A program made the translations under genes and the position numbers. DNA of 64,000 nt from Branchipolynoe longqiensis (Eukaryota; Annelida; Polychaeta; Phyllodocida; Polynoidae): contig CM059198.1 of assembly GCA_030323885.1 (NCBI GenBank), forward strand, positions 56,446,917 through 56,510,916. The letters run 5' to 3'. The notes under the pieces were generated by a model. That model worked only from the letters and a program-made list of their open reading frames with translations, had not been told where the DNA came from and ran no database searches. Below, piece by piece: positions 30,108 to 39,552 of the stretch (within the stretch, counting starts at the first letter, position 1; every line of letters begins with the position of its first letter).

Positions 30108-32213
30108 ATGGCTGATGGGGATTGCCATGCGGTTTGTGGGCGGATAGAGGCGAGGACTGCTGTGAGTGCCATGCAGGAGCCGGATGACTCGACAACCCCT
30201 ATGCCATTCGTCTTTCGTGATGATGGTGATTCTGATACCTTTAGTAATGTCGATATGGTATGGGACGCTAGCCGGGGAGCCGGCATTGGGTGTCAGTTAA
30301 TATCGTGTGAAATCGACAATCAGGACGTTCGCCCGGGTGGAAAAACTGACAAGGTTTCCGTGGGTTCATTTAAAATTGGATCGAAGTTAAGCTGGAATGG
30401 ATTGAGAGAGAACAGCTGGTCGGACTTTATTGTGGTAGTGGAGACTGAATATGGACATTTGATGGTGTCGGTGAGGGAGACACTTGACTCCGATTTTGTC
30501 ACTTTTGGAGTGTATGAAGATTGTGCATCAGGTTCCTGTGATTGTGTCTATGTATTGTCCTCTATTACATGTCAACTAAAACCATGCCGTTTTTTTGTAG
30601 AGTGTTTTTGCAGGGGAAGCTGTGATGTCGACGGCCTATATATGTTACAGGGTATTGTCTTTGGCTTTAGGGTTATCGATCAAGATTGTGATGCCCATTA
30701 TGATGTTAAGACTAGACGTACCAAAACATCATGGGAGGCTGATATAATCGAGTCACGCTTGTTGGCTGAAATTCATGACGGCTTTGTAACTAAGGTACTG
30801 GATCCTCCCCTTTGTGTGCATGGGCTTTTTGTGGTTCCGAAAGATAGTGGTGGTGGCCGTAGTGTAGTGGATTGCAGTAGGCCTAAGGGTAGTTCTGTGA
30901 ATAACTGGACTTCTACTATTGCCCCGAAATTTAAATACAAGGGTATTGATGATGTGGTGGAATTATTGGAGAAGGGGGACTACCTGGCTTGTATCGACAT
31001 TAAGGATGCTTATCGGGCTGTCCACATTCACCCGGATGATCGCTCTAGCCAGGGTCTTAAGTGGCGGTTCAAGGGAGAAAATTTCGATACTTATTTACTT
31101 GATAGTAGACTTTGTATGGGTATGTCCTCGAGTCCCTATATATTCTCCCGCATCTCGGATTTTGTGGTGCGATGTGCAGCCAGAGAGAGGGTTTGTCGTG
31201 TAGTGAACTACCTAGATGATTTCTGTATCATCGCCGGTACATTTGACCAGGCAGCTGCTTACCAGCAGATAACCATTGCTATTCTTCGTCGCTTGGGTTT
31301 TTATATTAGTTATAGAAAACTTATTTCTCCATCCATGAAGGTCAGGTTCCTTGGGATAGAGGTGGATTCGGAATCTTTAGAATTATCACTCCCCCAGGAT
31401 AAGTTGGATAAGTTGCGGGGAAGACTTCTGAGTTTTAAGTCAAGAAGGAAGGCTTGCAGGAGGGACCTGGAGAGCCTTGCTGGCCTCCTGGCACATTGTG
31501 CAAAGGTGGTGAGGGGTGGCAGGACCTTCAGTAGAAGGGTCTACGATTTGATCGGTACTCTTCGTGAACCGTATTTTAAGGCAAGACTTAACGCAGGCTT
31601 TAGGGCTGATATTGACTGGTGGATTGAATTTGCTTCTAGTTTTAATGGCAAGGCAGGTATGTTGGGTAAATTTGCCGCTACTAAAGCTATGTACAGTGAC
31701 GCCTCCGGCTGGGGCCTTGGCGCTAGTTTTGCTAATGACTGGCTGGTTGGTGCATTCAGCACCGCTGACGAGCATGTGATAGATCAGGTTTGTGGTCACC
31801 ATGGGGTCAGGCTGATGGACGGATTGGGTGATAAACATATTAATATTAAGGAAATGCATGCGGTATTTGAGGGCTTTCGCCGCTGGGCAGCTGACTGGTC
31901 TAATTCTGAGATTGTTTGTATAACTGATAGTGCAGTGGTTCAGGCCTCACTCAATACAGGTCGCTCCCGCTCTGCTGATATAATGGCTATGTTGCGTGAA
32001 ATCTTTTGGTTGTCTGTTAGCAAGAATTTTGTGTTCCATTCAGTTTACATTAATACACGCATTAACACTGTTTGTGATGCCCTGAGCAGATTGGACGCTG
32101 GCTCCAGCTGCTCTCGAATAAGGGAGGTTGACAGTGATCGGGTTATGTGCTGCACTCACCTTTTTGATGCCCCTATTCTTTTTCCTTGCAGATCTGGTGC
32201 AGTTGCGAGCTGA
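30108..32213 (+). CDS. reverse transcriptase / RNase H of the Ngaro-like element
   Basis: The open frame runs from 30087; the first ATG is at 30108, giving about 701 residues. The first 200 residues are unassigned. RT motifs follow in order: VVPKDSGGGRSVVDCSRP (fingers), DIKDAYRAVHIHPDD (motif A with catalytic Asp), RLCMGMSSSPYIFSRI (motif B) and YLDD at 31209-31220 (motif C). RNase H follows with SDASGWGLG (Asp at 31698-31700), NIKEMHAVFEGF (Glu), CITDSAVVQASLNTGRS (Asp) and a C-terminal CDALSRLD. The protein copies element RNA into DNA and degrades the template. All catalytic residues I can check are present and the frame is intact. The tail after RNase H overlaps the recombinase frame by 86 bp. 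No integrase or protease is seen, as expected for this order. Confidence 0.93.
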   Translation: MADGDCHAVCGRIEARTAVSAMQEPDDSTTPMPFVFRDDGDSDTFSNVDMVWDASRGAGIGCQLISCEIDNQDVRPGGKTDKVSVGSFKIGSKLSWNGLRENSWSDFIVVVETEYGHLMVSVRETLDSDFVTFGVYEDCASGSCDCVYVLSSITCQLKPCRFFVECFCRGSCDVDGLYMLQGIVFGFRVIDQDCDAHYDVKTRRTKTSWEADIIESRLLAEIHDGFVTKVLDPPLCVHGLFVVPKDSGGGRSVVDCSRPKGSSVNNWTSTIAPKFKYKGIDDVVELLEKGDYLACIDIKDAYRAVHIHPDDRSSQGLKWRFKGENFDTYLLDSRLCMGMSSSPYIFSRISDFVVRCAARERVCRVVNYLDDFCIIAGTFDQAAAYQQITIAILRRLGFYISYRKLISPSMKVRFLGIEVDSESLELSLPQDKLDKLRGRLLSFKSRRKACRRDLESLAGLLAHCAKVVRGGRTFSRRVYDLIGTLREPYFKARLNAGFRADIDWWIEFASSFNGKAGMLGKFAATKAMYSDASGWGLGASFANDWLVGAFSTADEHVIDQVCGHHGVRLMDGLGDKHINIKEMHAVFEGFRRWAADWSNSEIVCITDSAVVQASLNTGRSRSADIMAMLREIFWLSVSKNFVFHSVYINTRINTVCDALSRLDAGSSCSRIREVDSDRVMCCTHLFDAPILFPCRSGAVAS

Positions 32214-33182
32214 ACAAAAGGGATTTGAGAGCCATTCTTATGCAAAAAATTCTATTTCAACCCGTTCCGTTCAGATACGGAGGTATTTTGAATTCCTTGC
32301 TCTTTTTCTTAGCGACAGTTCTCCTTTTCCTTGTGCCTCTGAGCGAGTTGCATTATACGCAGCTTGGTTAGCTAGGTCGCTGACCTACAGGTCGGTCTTA
32401 AATTATTTGTCAGGCTTGAATTATTTTCTCAGACAGAATGGGGCATTGCCCATCCAATACGATGATTTTCTGGTTGCGTCAACCCTGAAGGGGATAAAGC
32501 GCCAAAAGGGGGATGCTCACCATCAGGCCCCCCCTATCCTACCACATATGCTTTTGCGCATTTTTTCTTTATTGACTAACAACCCAGGCCATATTGCCTG
32601 GCGTGCAGCTATCTTGTGCTCATTTAGAGCACTCCTTCGTAAATCACAAATCACTGACTCAGATTCTGCCCTGTGTAGGGGGATTTTTTCTTCCACCCAT
32701 GGGGAATGATAATACGGGTGCGTCGCTCGAAGACTATACAGTTTCGTGAGAGGGTCTTGGAGATACCCGTATCTCGCTGTCCCAATACAGCCCTTTGTGC
32801 AGTCTATTGGACAGAGCGCCATTTTACTGATATAACAGCCCGGGACGGGGACATGGCTTTTCGCCTTCCGGGACTGGGCAGCTCCTCTTTCCCAATGACA
32901 TATTCAGCTTATCAGGAGATGCTAGTGCTGTTCTCAAATAGGGCGGGCCTCGGTGAGGAGCATTTTACCTCGCATTCCCTTAGAAGGGGAGGTTGTACAT
33001 ATTTGGCTATGTCAGGAGCCTCTATTGAGGAAATTAAGGTCAGGGGTGATTGGGCCTCTGACACGGTCTACTCCTACTTAAAGACTCCATTGCAAGAAAG
33101 GATAGTAAATGACTTCCGTGTCTCGGCTTCTTTGTCAACAATTGAGGTTGGGGGGTCGGTTGGTGGGGCGGGCCCAGTTTAG
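32128..33182 (+). pseudogene. tyrosine recombinase of the Ngaro-like element, one frameshift
   Basis: This is the integration enzyme, in two overlapping frames: 32128-32709 and 32706-33182. The first contains a SAM-like core-binding region (SYAKNSISTRSVQIRRYFEF) and the box with the first catalytic Arg (FRALLRKSQ, Arg at 32638-32640). The second contains KTIQFRERV, the His-x-x-Arg box (HSLRRGG, His at 32973-32975) and the nucleophile region SDTVYSYLKTP, with Tyr at 33069 or 33075. The frame is lost in or near the G5 run at 32678-32682: the other frame already reads DFFFHPWGM just after it, as related recombinases do, while the first frame reads nonsense to a stop. One missing base there explains everything. 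It may be a real mutation or a sequencing error, since the rest is intact. The exact start is uncertain; a polypyrimidine-CAG resembling a splice acceptor ends at 32191. Confidence 0.88.
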
Positions 33183-33193
33183 CGGTCCCGTTC

Positions 33194-33287
33194 GGCGTTT
33201 ATTGCTCGGCCAAGAGCCTTATCAATAAATTAGGCTGTTCACCAACCTTCCGTCTCTTCCTCTTCCTTTCACTTAGCCTGACTTTAT
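33194..33287 (+). repeat. B1 repeat with AATAAA
   Basis: The 94-bp repeat is identical to B2. It starts 12 bp after the recombinase stop, contains AATAAA at 33224-33229 and ends CTTAGCCTGACTTTAT, running directly into A2. Confidence 0.95.
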
Positions 33288-33517
33288 GTGCAATATAATC
33301 TATTATATAAATATAAAATGGCGGGTGAGCTTATTATAATATTATTTATTATCCTATGATCTTATAATATTATTTATTATCCTACGACTTCATGATTATT
33401 TCTCTCCATTATATATATTTGCTGCGGGCCAGCACTTTTCTTGCTGCTTCCCCTCCTCCCACCTTCTACACTCCTCACTTCTGCTGTTTGCTTGGCACAC
33501 TACACACCTATTTTTAC
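33288..33517 (+). repeat. A2 repeat
   Basis: The 230-bp partner of A1, abutting B1 without spacer. It lacks the 41-bp tandem duplication found at the end of A1. Confidence 0.95.
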
Positions 33518-33537
33518 TTTTAGCTTTGTATAGGTAG

Positions 33538-33631
33538 GGCGTTTATTGCTCGGCCAAGAGCCTTATCAATAAATTAGGCTGTTCACCAACCTTCCGTCTC
33601 TTCCTCTTCCTTTCACTTAGCCTGACTTTAT
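33538..33631 (+). repeat. B2 repeat, right end of element
   Basis: The 94-bp partner of B1 with AATAAA at 33568-33573. Its final TAT merges with the flanking (TA)n. It is separated from A2 by 20 bp (TTTAGCTTTGTATAGGTAG). Confidence 0.95.
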
Positions 33632-33647
33632 ATATATATATATATAC

Positions 33648-34096
33648 ATGCAGGTATTGCAATACCTCAGGGAGTTTGACGCCCCTGCCCTGCAGAGTTG
33701 TAAACCACTGCCTTGTGGTACAGGTTCTTGACAGAACCGAAGGCTAAGGGAGCAAACCCTAAACAGAAAACCATGTCACTGAGGCAGCAACAAGGGCGGT
33801 TGATGTATGGAACTCCCAACATCTCCCGACCAGCCACTGCAGGGACAAATAGTTTGCGCCTGTCTGGACATGTTCTTGCCGGTGTGAACCCTCTATTTGC
33901 TCCCCGAGAGAGTGCCGCTGGTAACTTGCAAAAGCCAGCAGCACTTCAACACTTTTGCAGGCAGCTTTCATGAAATGTACAACTGCACAAAATATCACTC
34001 TCACAGCAGAGAGCTAAATGGAGAGCAGCAGTCAAGTAATGAAAGCAGTCTTTGTCGCATTGCGACCGACAGCATGATGATGATGATGATGATATA
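33648..34096 (+). mobile_element. element K, retroposon 3' part with (ATG)n tail
   Basis: Starts ATGCAGGTATTGCAATACC, continues AAACCACTGCCTTGTGGTAC, TGCAGGGACAAATAGTTTGC and GCAGCACTTCAACACTTTTG, and ends CATGATGATGATGATGATG. Its two halves occur in opposite orientation at 41.0-41.6 kb. An ATG-repeat tail is typical of some non-LTR retrotransposons (for example RTE-like); no coding domain is recognised. Confidence 0.6.
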
Positions 34097-34153
34097 CATA
34101 CTGTTCTCTACTCTTCCTCTTCACTGATTCGTTGCATACATACTGCTGGCCCT
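34097..34153 (+). repeat. repeat J, left part
   Basis: CTCTTCACTGATTCGTTGCATACATAC then GCTGGCCCT. It continues after the SINE at 34490, so the SINE interrupts it. Confidence 0.6.
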
Positions 34154-34489
34154 GTTTGCTTGTTGTTGATTTACGTCCTAGCAACATCTACGGTCATATC
34201 AAGACGGGTACCAACTTGTCACAATGTGCACTTATGGCGACTTTATAGTGCTGACCCACTGGGAAATCGGACCGCCACCACCATGACCCGATATCCTACT
34301 CAGTCACATTATCCTGAGACTGAGCCAACCAGTCCTTGCCCTATCCTAATAATGTTGAGTGCTACTGCTAGGCTAGGAAGTGACAAGTATCAATCTTAAA
34401 GTCATTAGTTTGACTCGAACGGGAACCAAACTCCCGATCTTCCGCACGTGAGGCCCGCGCTCTACCAATCCGGCCACCGCGCCCGGTCC
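34154..34489 (-). mobile_element. SINE-A, full length, second head type
   Basis: Runs from TTACGTCCTAGCAACATCTA through the full body to the head GCCCGCGCTCTACCAATCCGG (GTAGAGCGC type). It is flanked by the near-identical 9-mers GCTGGCCCT (34145-34153) and GCTGACCCT (34490-34498), a likely target duplication. Confidence 0.9.
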
Positions 34490-34620
34490 GCTGACCCTTG
34501 TAATGACTGATTGTTTATATATATTATACTGTTCTCTACTCTTCCTGCTCGCTGATTGGTTGCATACAAACTGCTTCCCTTGTAATGAGTGATGGTGTAT
34601 GTGCTCTCTAATCTATTATG
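34490..34620 (+). repeat. repeat J, right part
   Basis: TTGTAATGACTGATTGTTTA, then CTTCCTGCTCGCTGATTGG and TTGCATACAAACTGC, the same unit as at 26.2 and 35.72 kb. Confidence 0.6.
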
Positions 34621-34985
34621 GGAATATAAACAAAGAATCTACCACTTATCAGTTATCTTCCATATATTAGTTATTACCTACTATCGTACTGTCATCGGAT
34701 TTAGTTCCTGCTTCTGCCACTGCGGCAGCACCTGTGAGTGGCTCCTGGCCACCCTGATACCAGCTGTGTCTGGCCACAACCACCTCCAGACCTGCTCGGA
34801 TGGTCAGAATTCTACTCTTTCTGCCCGGTCACTGATTGTATAAAATGTCCTCCGGTGTGTGATGCGAGGGGGGCGCCCGCCTGGCAATTTACCCGACAGT
34901 GGGAGGGGGGGGGGGGCACTCCATCAATGCAAACAAAGGAAATATAGTATGTACATGTTACCCTTGCATTTTTGTTGTTGTTGCA
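34621..34985. other. intergenic, no gene seen
   Basis: Mixed composition with a G13 run near 34906. No recognised gene. Confidence 0.3.
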
Positions 34986-35050
34986 AATATAGTTTATTCA
35001 TTGAATAAAGTCTTTTGTCAGCGGCGTGGCACTGGTCTTCCAGCCATGTG
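34986..35050 (-). repeat. element E
   Basis: TTTATTCATTGAATAAAG, then CGGCGTGGCACTGGTCTTCC and AGCCATGTG, with the T-rich stretch that corresponds to the A tail on its left. Confidence 0.65.
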
Positions 35051-35657
35051 ACAATGCAGTTATTTACAATATATGCACATGTAGTCTGATATTGTCACCA
35101 GCATCTAGCCCAAATAAGCTGAAATAACAATATCAAACATTCAAAGACTTACATATGGTATAGTTTGACAATTCACATACAAAAATAGCAGTTATATGTT
35201 GTATTCCTACACACTTGATACATACATACATGTGTATTGATTAGACCTTTACATTACCGATTGGTTAGATGCATAGTTTCCCATAGGTTTGTATGCCTAC
35301 TATGTTGTGAACTGCAAAACTATCATGTTGGAGTTAACATTTTGAGACGGAGTGAGTGTTAGTATAATGGTTTGTTTATTCTGTTGGATAGAGTGTGGTT
35401 AGCTTATAGCGGTATGCTTAAAAGGTTAATACCTCAGGTGTGTTTTTTGACTACATGAATTAGTTTCAGTAAGTAGGTTGTTAGTAATGATGGGATAAAC
35501 AATGCTTAGAGGATTGTATGTTTCAGTCATTTAGTAGTCTAGTACAGACTTTTTTAGTGTCTATGTTTATACAAAGACCCCATAATACCAAGATGGCTCA
35601 CTCAGCCTGTACTGTGTAATCAAAATGATTTATACTCTCTATAATGCGTTATGCATC

Positions 35658-35660
<3 letters not shown>
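35051..35660. other. intergenic, no gene seen
   Basis: About 600 bp of AT-rich DNA with no supported gene or recognised repeat. Confidence 0.35.
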
Positions 35661-35715
<55 letters not shown>

Positions 35716-35718
35716 TAT
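35661..35718. repeat. (AT)n microsatellite
   Basis: Nearly pure AT dinucleotides. Confidence 0.95.
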
Positions 35719-35800
35719 TAATACTGTTGCTACTTTTCCTGCCGCTGATTGGCTGGACACATCCTGCTTCCTTCTAATTCTGCTCGCTGATTGGTTCCCT
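35719..35800 (+). repeat. repeat J copy
   Basis: CTTTTCCTGCCGCTGATTGG and TTCTGCTCGCTGATTGG, two inverted CCAAT boxes 44 bp apart. Confidence 0.55.
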
Positions 35801-36223
35801 GTGGAGTTTCCACGGGTCACTCGCAGACCGGCTCCCGGGCGCCGCCTCCCGGCAAACTGTGAAGGGGATGCCGCCCGTTCCTCTCGTCCGTTGCATCGGC
35901 TTCACTGCTCTATAATTAGACGCCCGCGGGACTTTTTTTAAGGGCAGCAAGCGTGAGATGAAGAGTGAGTATTGTTCGGCGCTCCCACTTCCCCGCCTTA
36001 ATGATGTGGGTACGGCGAATCTCGCACGTGGAGCCCGTCTCACTAATCATTCACTGTTAACTTCAACAACTAACTTTTCAAGACTGCTACAAATCAGATA
36101 AGTGGAGTTGTCAAAACATATTTTGAAGTCTTTCAACACCAGATGCGACGGCCGAATGGTTTAAGTGCCTAGCTCCTGTGAGACAGTTCATGACCTTGAC
36201 CTATTCAAATTAATAATGTGTGT
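35801..36223. other. intergenic, GC-rich patch
   Basis: A GC-rich stretch (35810-35940) follows repeat J. A SINE-head-like GACGGCCGAATGGTTTAAG lies near 36147. No gene is recognised. Confidence 0.35.
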
Positions 36224-36271
36224 TTGTTGTTGTTTTACGTCCTGGCAACATGTAAGGTCATATCAGGATGT
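36224..36271 (-). mobile_element. SINE-A 3' tail fragment
   Basis: TTTTACGTCCTGGCAACATG then GGTCATATCAGGATG, preceded by GTTTGTTGTTG. Confidence 0.75.
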
Positions 36272-36546
36272 TATTTGGGCACTCATTATCATCAATACTC
36301 CCTTAACCGTGAGGGTCATTAGGGCACAATGATGGCTTTGCAACCAGTTTCATTCAGTGTGCCCTTTTCTCAACTTCTCTCTGGGATTTTCCAAACTCCC
36401 GGTCTGATATTGTGATGCAACTTCTTCCTTTAGTCGCCCTATGTTCTTCACTCGGTTATTCTGTCTTGCAAGATGGTTTTGGCCAGACTTGATGAACGGG
36501 AAATATGACAATATGCCACTTCTTGCTGCCACCTAGCCAGGCCCGT
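36272..36546. other. intergenic, no gene seen
   Basis: No supported feature. Confidence 0.3.
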
Positions 36547-36850
36547 TTTAGTGCTCTGTGGCGGAGTGGTTAGAGTGTCTGACTTTTTCCTAGATCGGAC
36601 TCCTAATCTGAAGGTTGGTGGTTCGATTCCCCATGCCCCCACCTCTGCCAATTTGAATTTCCACCGCTGGGTAGAACTTACAGCGTCATCAAAGGCCAGT
36701 TGCTCTCATACTATGTCTATGTGGTGTGATCAGTTAAAAATCCCTTGGGTCGGTAAAAGTGTAGGCTCGGGCTTTCCATCTACCAAACTGTTTAATGGTG
36801 AAAACAAGTCTATTCAGGCTTATCCATGATAGGCAGTATAAATCTTCAAG
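36547..36850 (+). mobile_element. SINE-C, full length
   Basis: GTGCTCTGTGGCGGAGTGGT, GGTTGGTGGTTCGATTCCCC, full body and end GGCAGTATAAATCTTCAAG. It is immediately followed by a minus-strand SINE-B. Confidence 0.9.
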
Positions 36851-37042
36851 TGATAGATTAGGGCAAGGAATAGTAAAGTGGGGAAGAGTAATTGTCTGAA
36901 ATTGAAATAATGCCGTGCGCCTGGTAGGAAGCGCCAAGTATCGGCTTTTAAGTAATTGGCTTTCCTCGACCAGGGTTCGAATCCCACGATCTACCAAAAC
37001 GGAAGACGGAAGCTCAACTCATTCGGCCATCCGATCTGGTCG
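36851..37042 (-). mobile_element. SINE-B copy
   Basis: Partial tail (AGGGCAAGGAATAGTAAAGT), body and intact tRNA-like head (GGGTTCGAATCCCACGATCT, CATTCGGCCATCC). Confidence 0.8.
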
Positions 37043-37289
37043 ACTGAATAAATAAACAGTACAACAAGAAAAGGAGAGACAACAACACTCCAACAAATAT
37101 CTAGTTTAAGACTTTCATGCTGGATGTTGGGTTTATTAGATTGTGGTGTCTGGTCAGCGAATTGTTAGTGCCAGGGAGCTTGCGTCTCCTGACTAGAGTC
37201 GTCTAGTGTCAAACCGCCAAATGTCACGAACATCTGCACTGGAATATGTGACCTAGACGTGTGTAGGCACACGCAAAGATGTGGCGCAT
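37043..37289. other. intergenic, no gene seen
   Basis: No supported feature. Confidence 0.3.
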
Positions 37290-37440
37290 GTGACGGACGT
37301 CGGATGTCAGACGTTAGACGTCGGACGTCGGACGACGAACACCCAAACGTCGGACGCCCGGACGTCGGTTGTCGGTTGTCCGTCGCTAGACGTCGGCCGC
37401 CCGAAACTGGACGCTGGTTGTCGGACGTCGGATGCCAGGC
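37290..37440 (+). repeat. GACGTCGG short-unit array
   Basis: Many overlapping GACGTCGG/GACGTCGGATG units (about ten GACGTC palindromes in 150 bp). All frames read through it, so the small ORFs are artefacts. Confidence 0.8.
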
Positions 37441-37441
37441 T

Positions 37442-37633
37442 TCCTGTGCAGATGGTCGAAAGTTCGAATCCGGGTCGAGTCAATGGGTCAGCATAATGTG
37501 ACTGAGTGGGATATCGGGCTAGGTTGCCAGTGGCCTGGTCTCCCAATTGGACAGGATTATAAGGTTGCCATGATTGCGCATTGTCACAAGCCAGCAGCTG
37601 TCCTTATATGACCTTAGATGTTACCAGTACATA
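37442..37633 (+). mobile_element. SINE-A, internally deleted
   Basis: The B-box region (AAGTTCGAATCCGGGTCGAG) is joined directly to GTCAGCATAATGTGACTGAG and the last half of the body, so about 90 bp of body is missing. Confidence 0.8.
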
Positions 37634-38828
37634 GAACATATTAACAAACATAAAACAAACAGCATGAAACAAACAACATACAAGAAACGTCAGAAAACAA
37701 ACGTCAGAAAACAAACATCAGAAAACAAATATCAGCAAACACACCTCAGAAAACAAACATCAGAACACAAACATCAGAAAATAAACATCAGAAAACAAAC
37801 ATCAGGACACAAACATCAGAAAACAAACATCAGGAACAAACACCAGAAAACAAACATCATAAAACAAACATCATAAAACCAACCATCAGAAAACAAACAT
37901 CCGGAAACAAACATCAGCAAATATACATAAGAAAACAAACATCTGGAAACACACAGAAAACAAACATCAGAACATAAACATAAGAACACTAACATCCATA
38001 AACAAACATCAGAAAACAAACATCAGACAACAAACATCAGAAAATAAATATAAGAAAACAACCATCCAGAAACAAACATCAGAAAACAAACATGAGAAAA
38101 TAAACATAATACAACACACATTCGGAAACAAACATCAGAAAACAAACATCAGGAAACAGGCATCAGACAACAAACATCAGGAACACAGAAACAGAACAGG
38201 ATACTCTCCCAAACCATGACCTTATATGTTACCAGTACATAGAACATATTAACAAACATAAAACAAACAGCATGAAACAAACAACATACAAGACACGTCA
38301 GAAAACAAACGTCAGACAACACACATCAGAAAACAAATATCAGCAACCACATCTCAGAAAACAAACATCAGAAAACAAACATCAGCAAATAAACATCATA
38401 AAACAAACATCAGGAAACAAACATCAGAAACCAAACATCAGGAAACAAACACCAGAACACAAACATCAGAAAACGAACATCAGAACACCAACCATCAGAA
38501 AACAAACATCCGGAAACAAACATCAGCAAATACACATACTAAAACAAACATCTGGAAACAAACAGAAAACAAACATCAGAAAATAAATATAAGAACACCG
38601 ACATCCAGAAACAAACATCAGAAAACAAACATCAGAAAACAAACATCAGAAAATAAACATAAGCAAACAACCATCCAGAAACAAACATCAGAAAACAAAC
38701 ATCAGAACATAAACATAATAAAACAAACATTCGGAAACAAAACATCAGAAAACAAACATCAGTAAACAGGCATCAGAAAAAAACATCAGGAACACAGAAA
38801 CAGAACAGGATACTCTCCCAAACCATGT
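37609..38828 (+). repeat. AAAACAAACATCAG array in two 607-bp higher-order copies
   Basis: The basic unit is 14 bp (AAAACAAACATCAG). The whole block, from TGACCTTATATGTTACCAGT through the array to ACAGGATACTCTCCCAAACC, occurs twice (about 37609-38218 and 38216-38828). The block start is the end of the preceding SINE-A, so the duplication captured part of that SINE. Confidence 0.9.
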
Positions 38829-38849
38829 GTAAAACTCCAGAGTGCATGT

Positions 38850-39065
38850 AAAACGGATGTAAGACTAATGATCCGGTGCTGACACTATAGTTGTTTAGAT
38901 GAATAAACCTTTGTGAAAAAAACCAAAAAAAACCGCAAACAACAAAACACAGACATCATAAAACAAACAGCATATAACACAATCAGCAAGTTTGCTCGAT
39001 GGCTGGAAGACGAGTGCTCTGGCACGGACAAAATACATTATGCAATGAATAACGCACATTTAATT
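38850..39065 (+). repeat. two element E copies
   Basis: A partial copy (CGGTGCTGACACTATAG, GATGAATAAA, A-rich) and a fuller one at 38997 (CGATGGCTGGAAGACGAGTG, GGCACGGACAAAATAC), also followed by an A-rich end. Confidence 0.6.
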
Positions 39066-39552
39066 CTGATTAAACAAAAAAAACAACCTAAGCCCCATTT
39101 TGCCAGTGCCACTTCCATTTCACGCACAACTCAACAGACAGACCAAATATTCAGCCTGAAATAGCTTGCCAGATCCAGAACGAGACTGCTGGCCTGGAAT
39201 CGAAGTGTCACTCTGATCTGGTCATGACCGATGACCTAATAACGCGGAGACGCATTTAGGTAGCGGCCCCCAGTTTATTATGGTCTGGATTGCAGACTCA
39301 GCTGGCTAATTAGTCTAAAGCCTGATCCCACTATTTTGGATTAATGGTCAAGAATTTTTTTTTTTTTCCCCCCCTCTTTTTTTTCTTCTTGGGTAAGCAT
39401 TTTTGTGTGTAAATATTTGTATCCCTCTGAATTGGTCTTATTTTAAAGTTGCATTTTATTTGAGTTGACGTCCACGCAATAGCTGAAAAGACGACAATCA
39501 ATGCGCTCTAGAGGCATTGTTCAATAAAAGAAGCTCCCACTTCAGAACCTTG
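39066..39552. other. intergenic, no gene seen
   Basis: Includes a T-run and C-run near 39356-39375. No gene. Confidence 0.3.

Larger units (their letters stand above)
27659..33631 (+). mobile_element. complete Ngaro/PAT-type (DIRS-order) retrotransposon
   Basis: The element spans about 5.97 kb in the order A1 - leader - gag - RT/RNase H - tyrosine recombinase - B1 - A2 - B2. Split direct repeats of this kind, with a tyrosine recombinase instead of an integrase, define Ngaro and PAT elements; DIRS1 proper has inverted repeats. No methyltransferase domain is visible, which also fits Ngaro. TAT occurs at 27659-27661, 33285-33287 and 33629-33631, that is, at both ends and at the B1/A2 junction. 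This fits integration of a circle by a single crossover without target duplication. A1 and A2 match at 229 of 230 positions, and B1 and B2 at 94 of 94. Superfamily placement (Ngaro versus PAT) is inferred from structure, not from a tree. Confidence 0.92.

Noticed and set aside
29079..33182. Host gene encoding a zinc-finger/recombinase protein
   Set aside because: The frames lie between split direct repeats and match the gag-RT-recombinase order of a retrotransposon.
36549..36640. tRNA gene with long variable arm (SINE-C head)
   Set aside because: It is always followed by the same SINE body and occurs in several copies at other loci.
37259..37501. Arg/Asp-rich 80-codon frame
   Set aside because: It is a translation of the GACGTCGG array.
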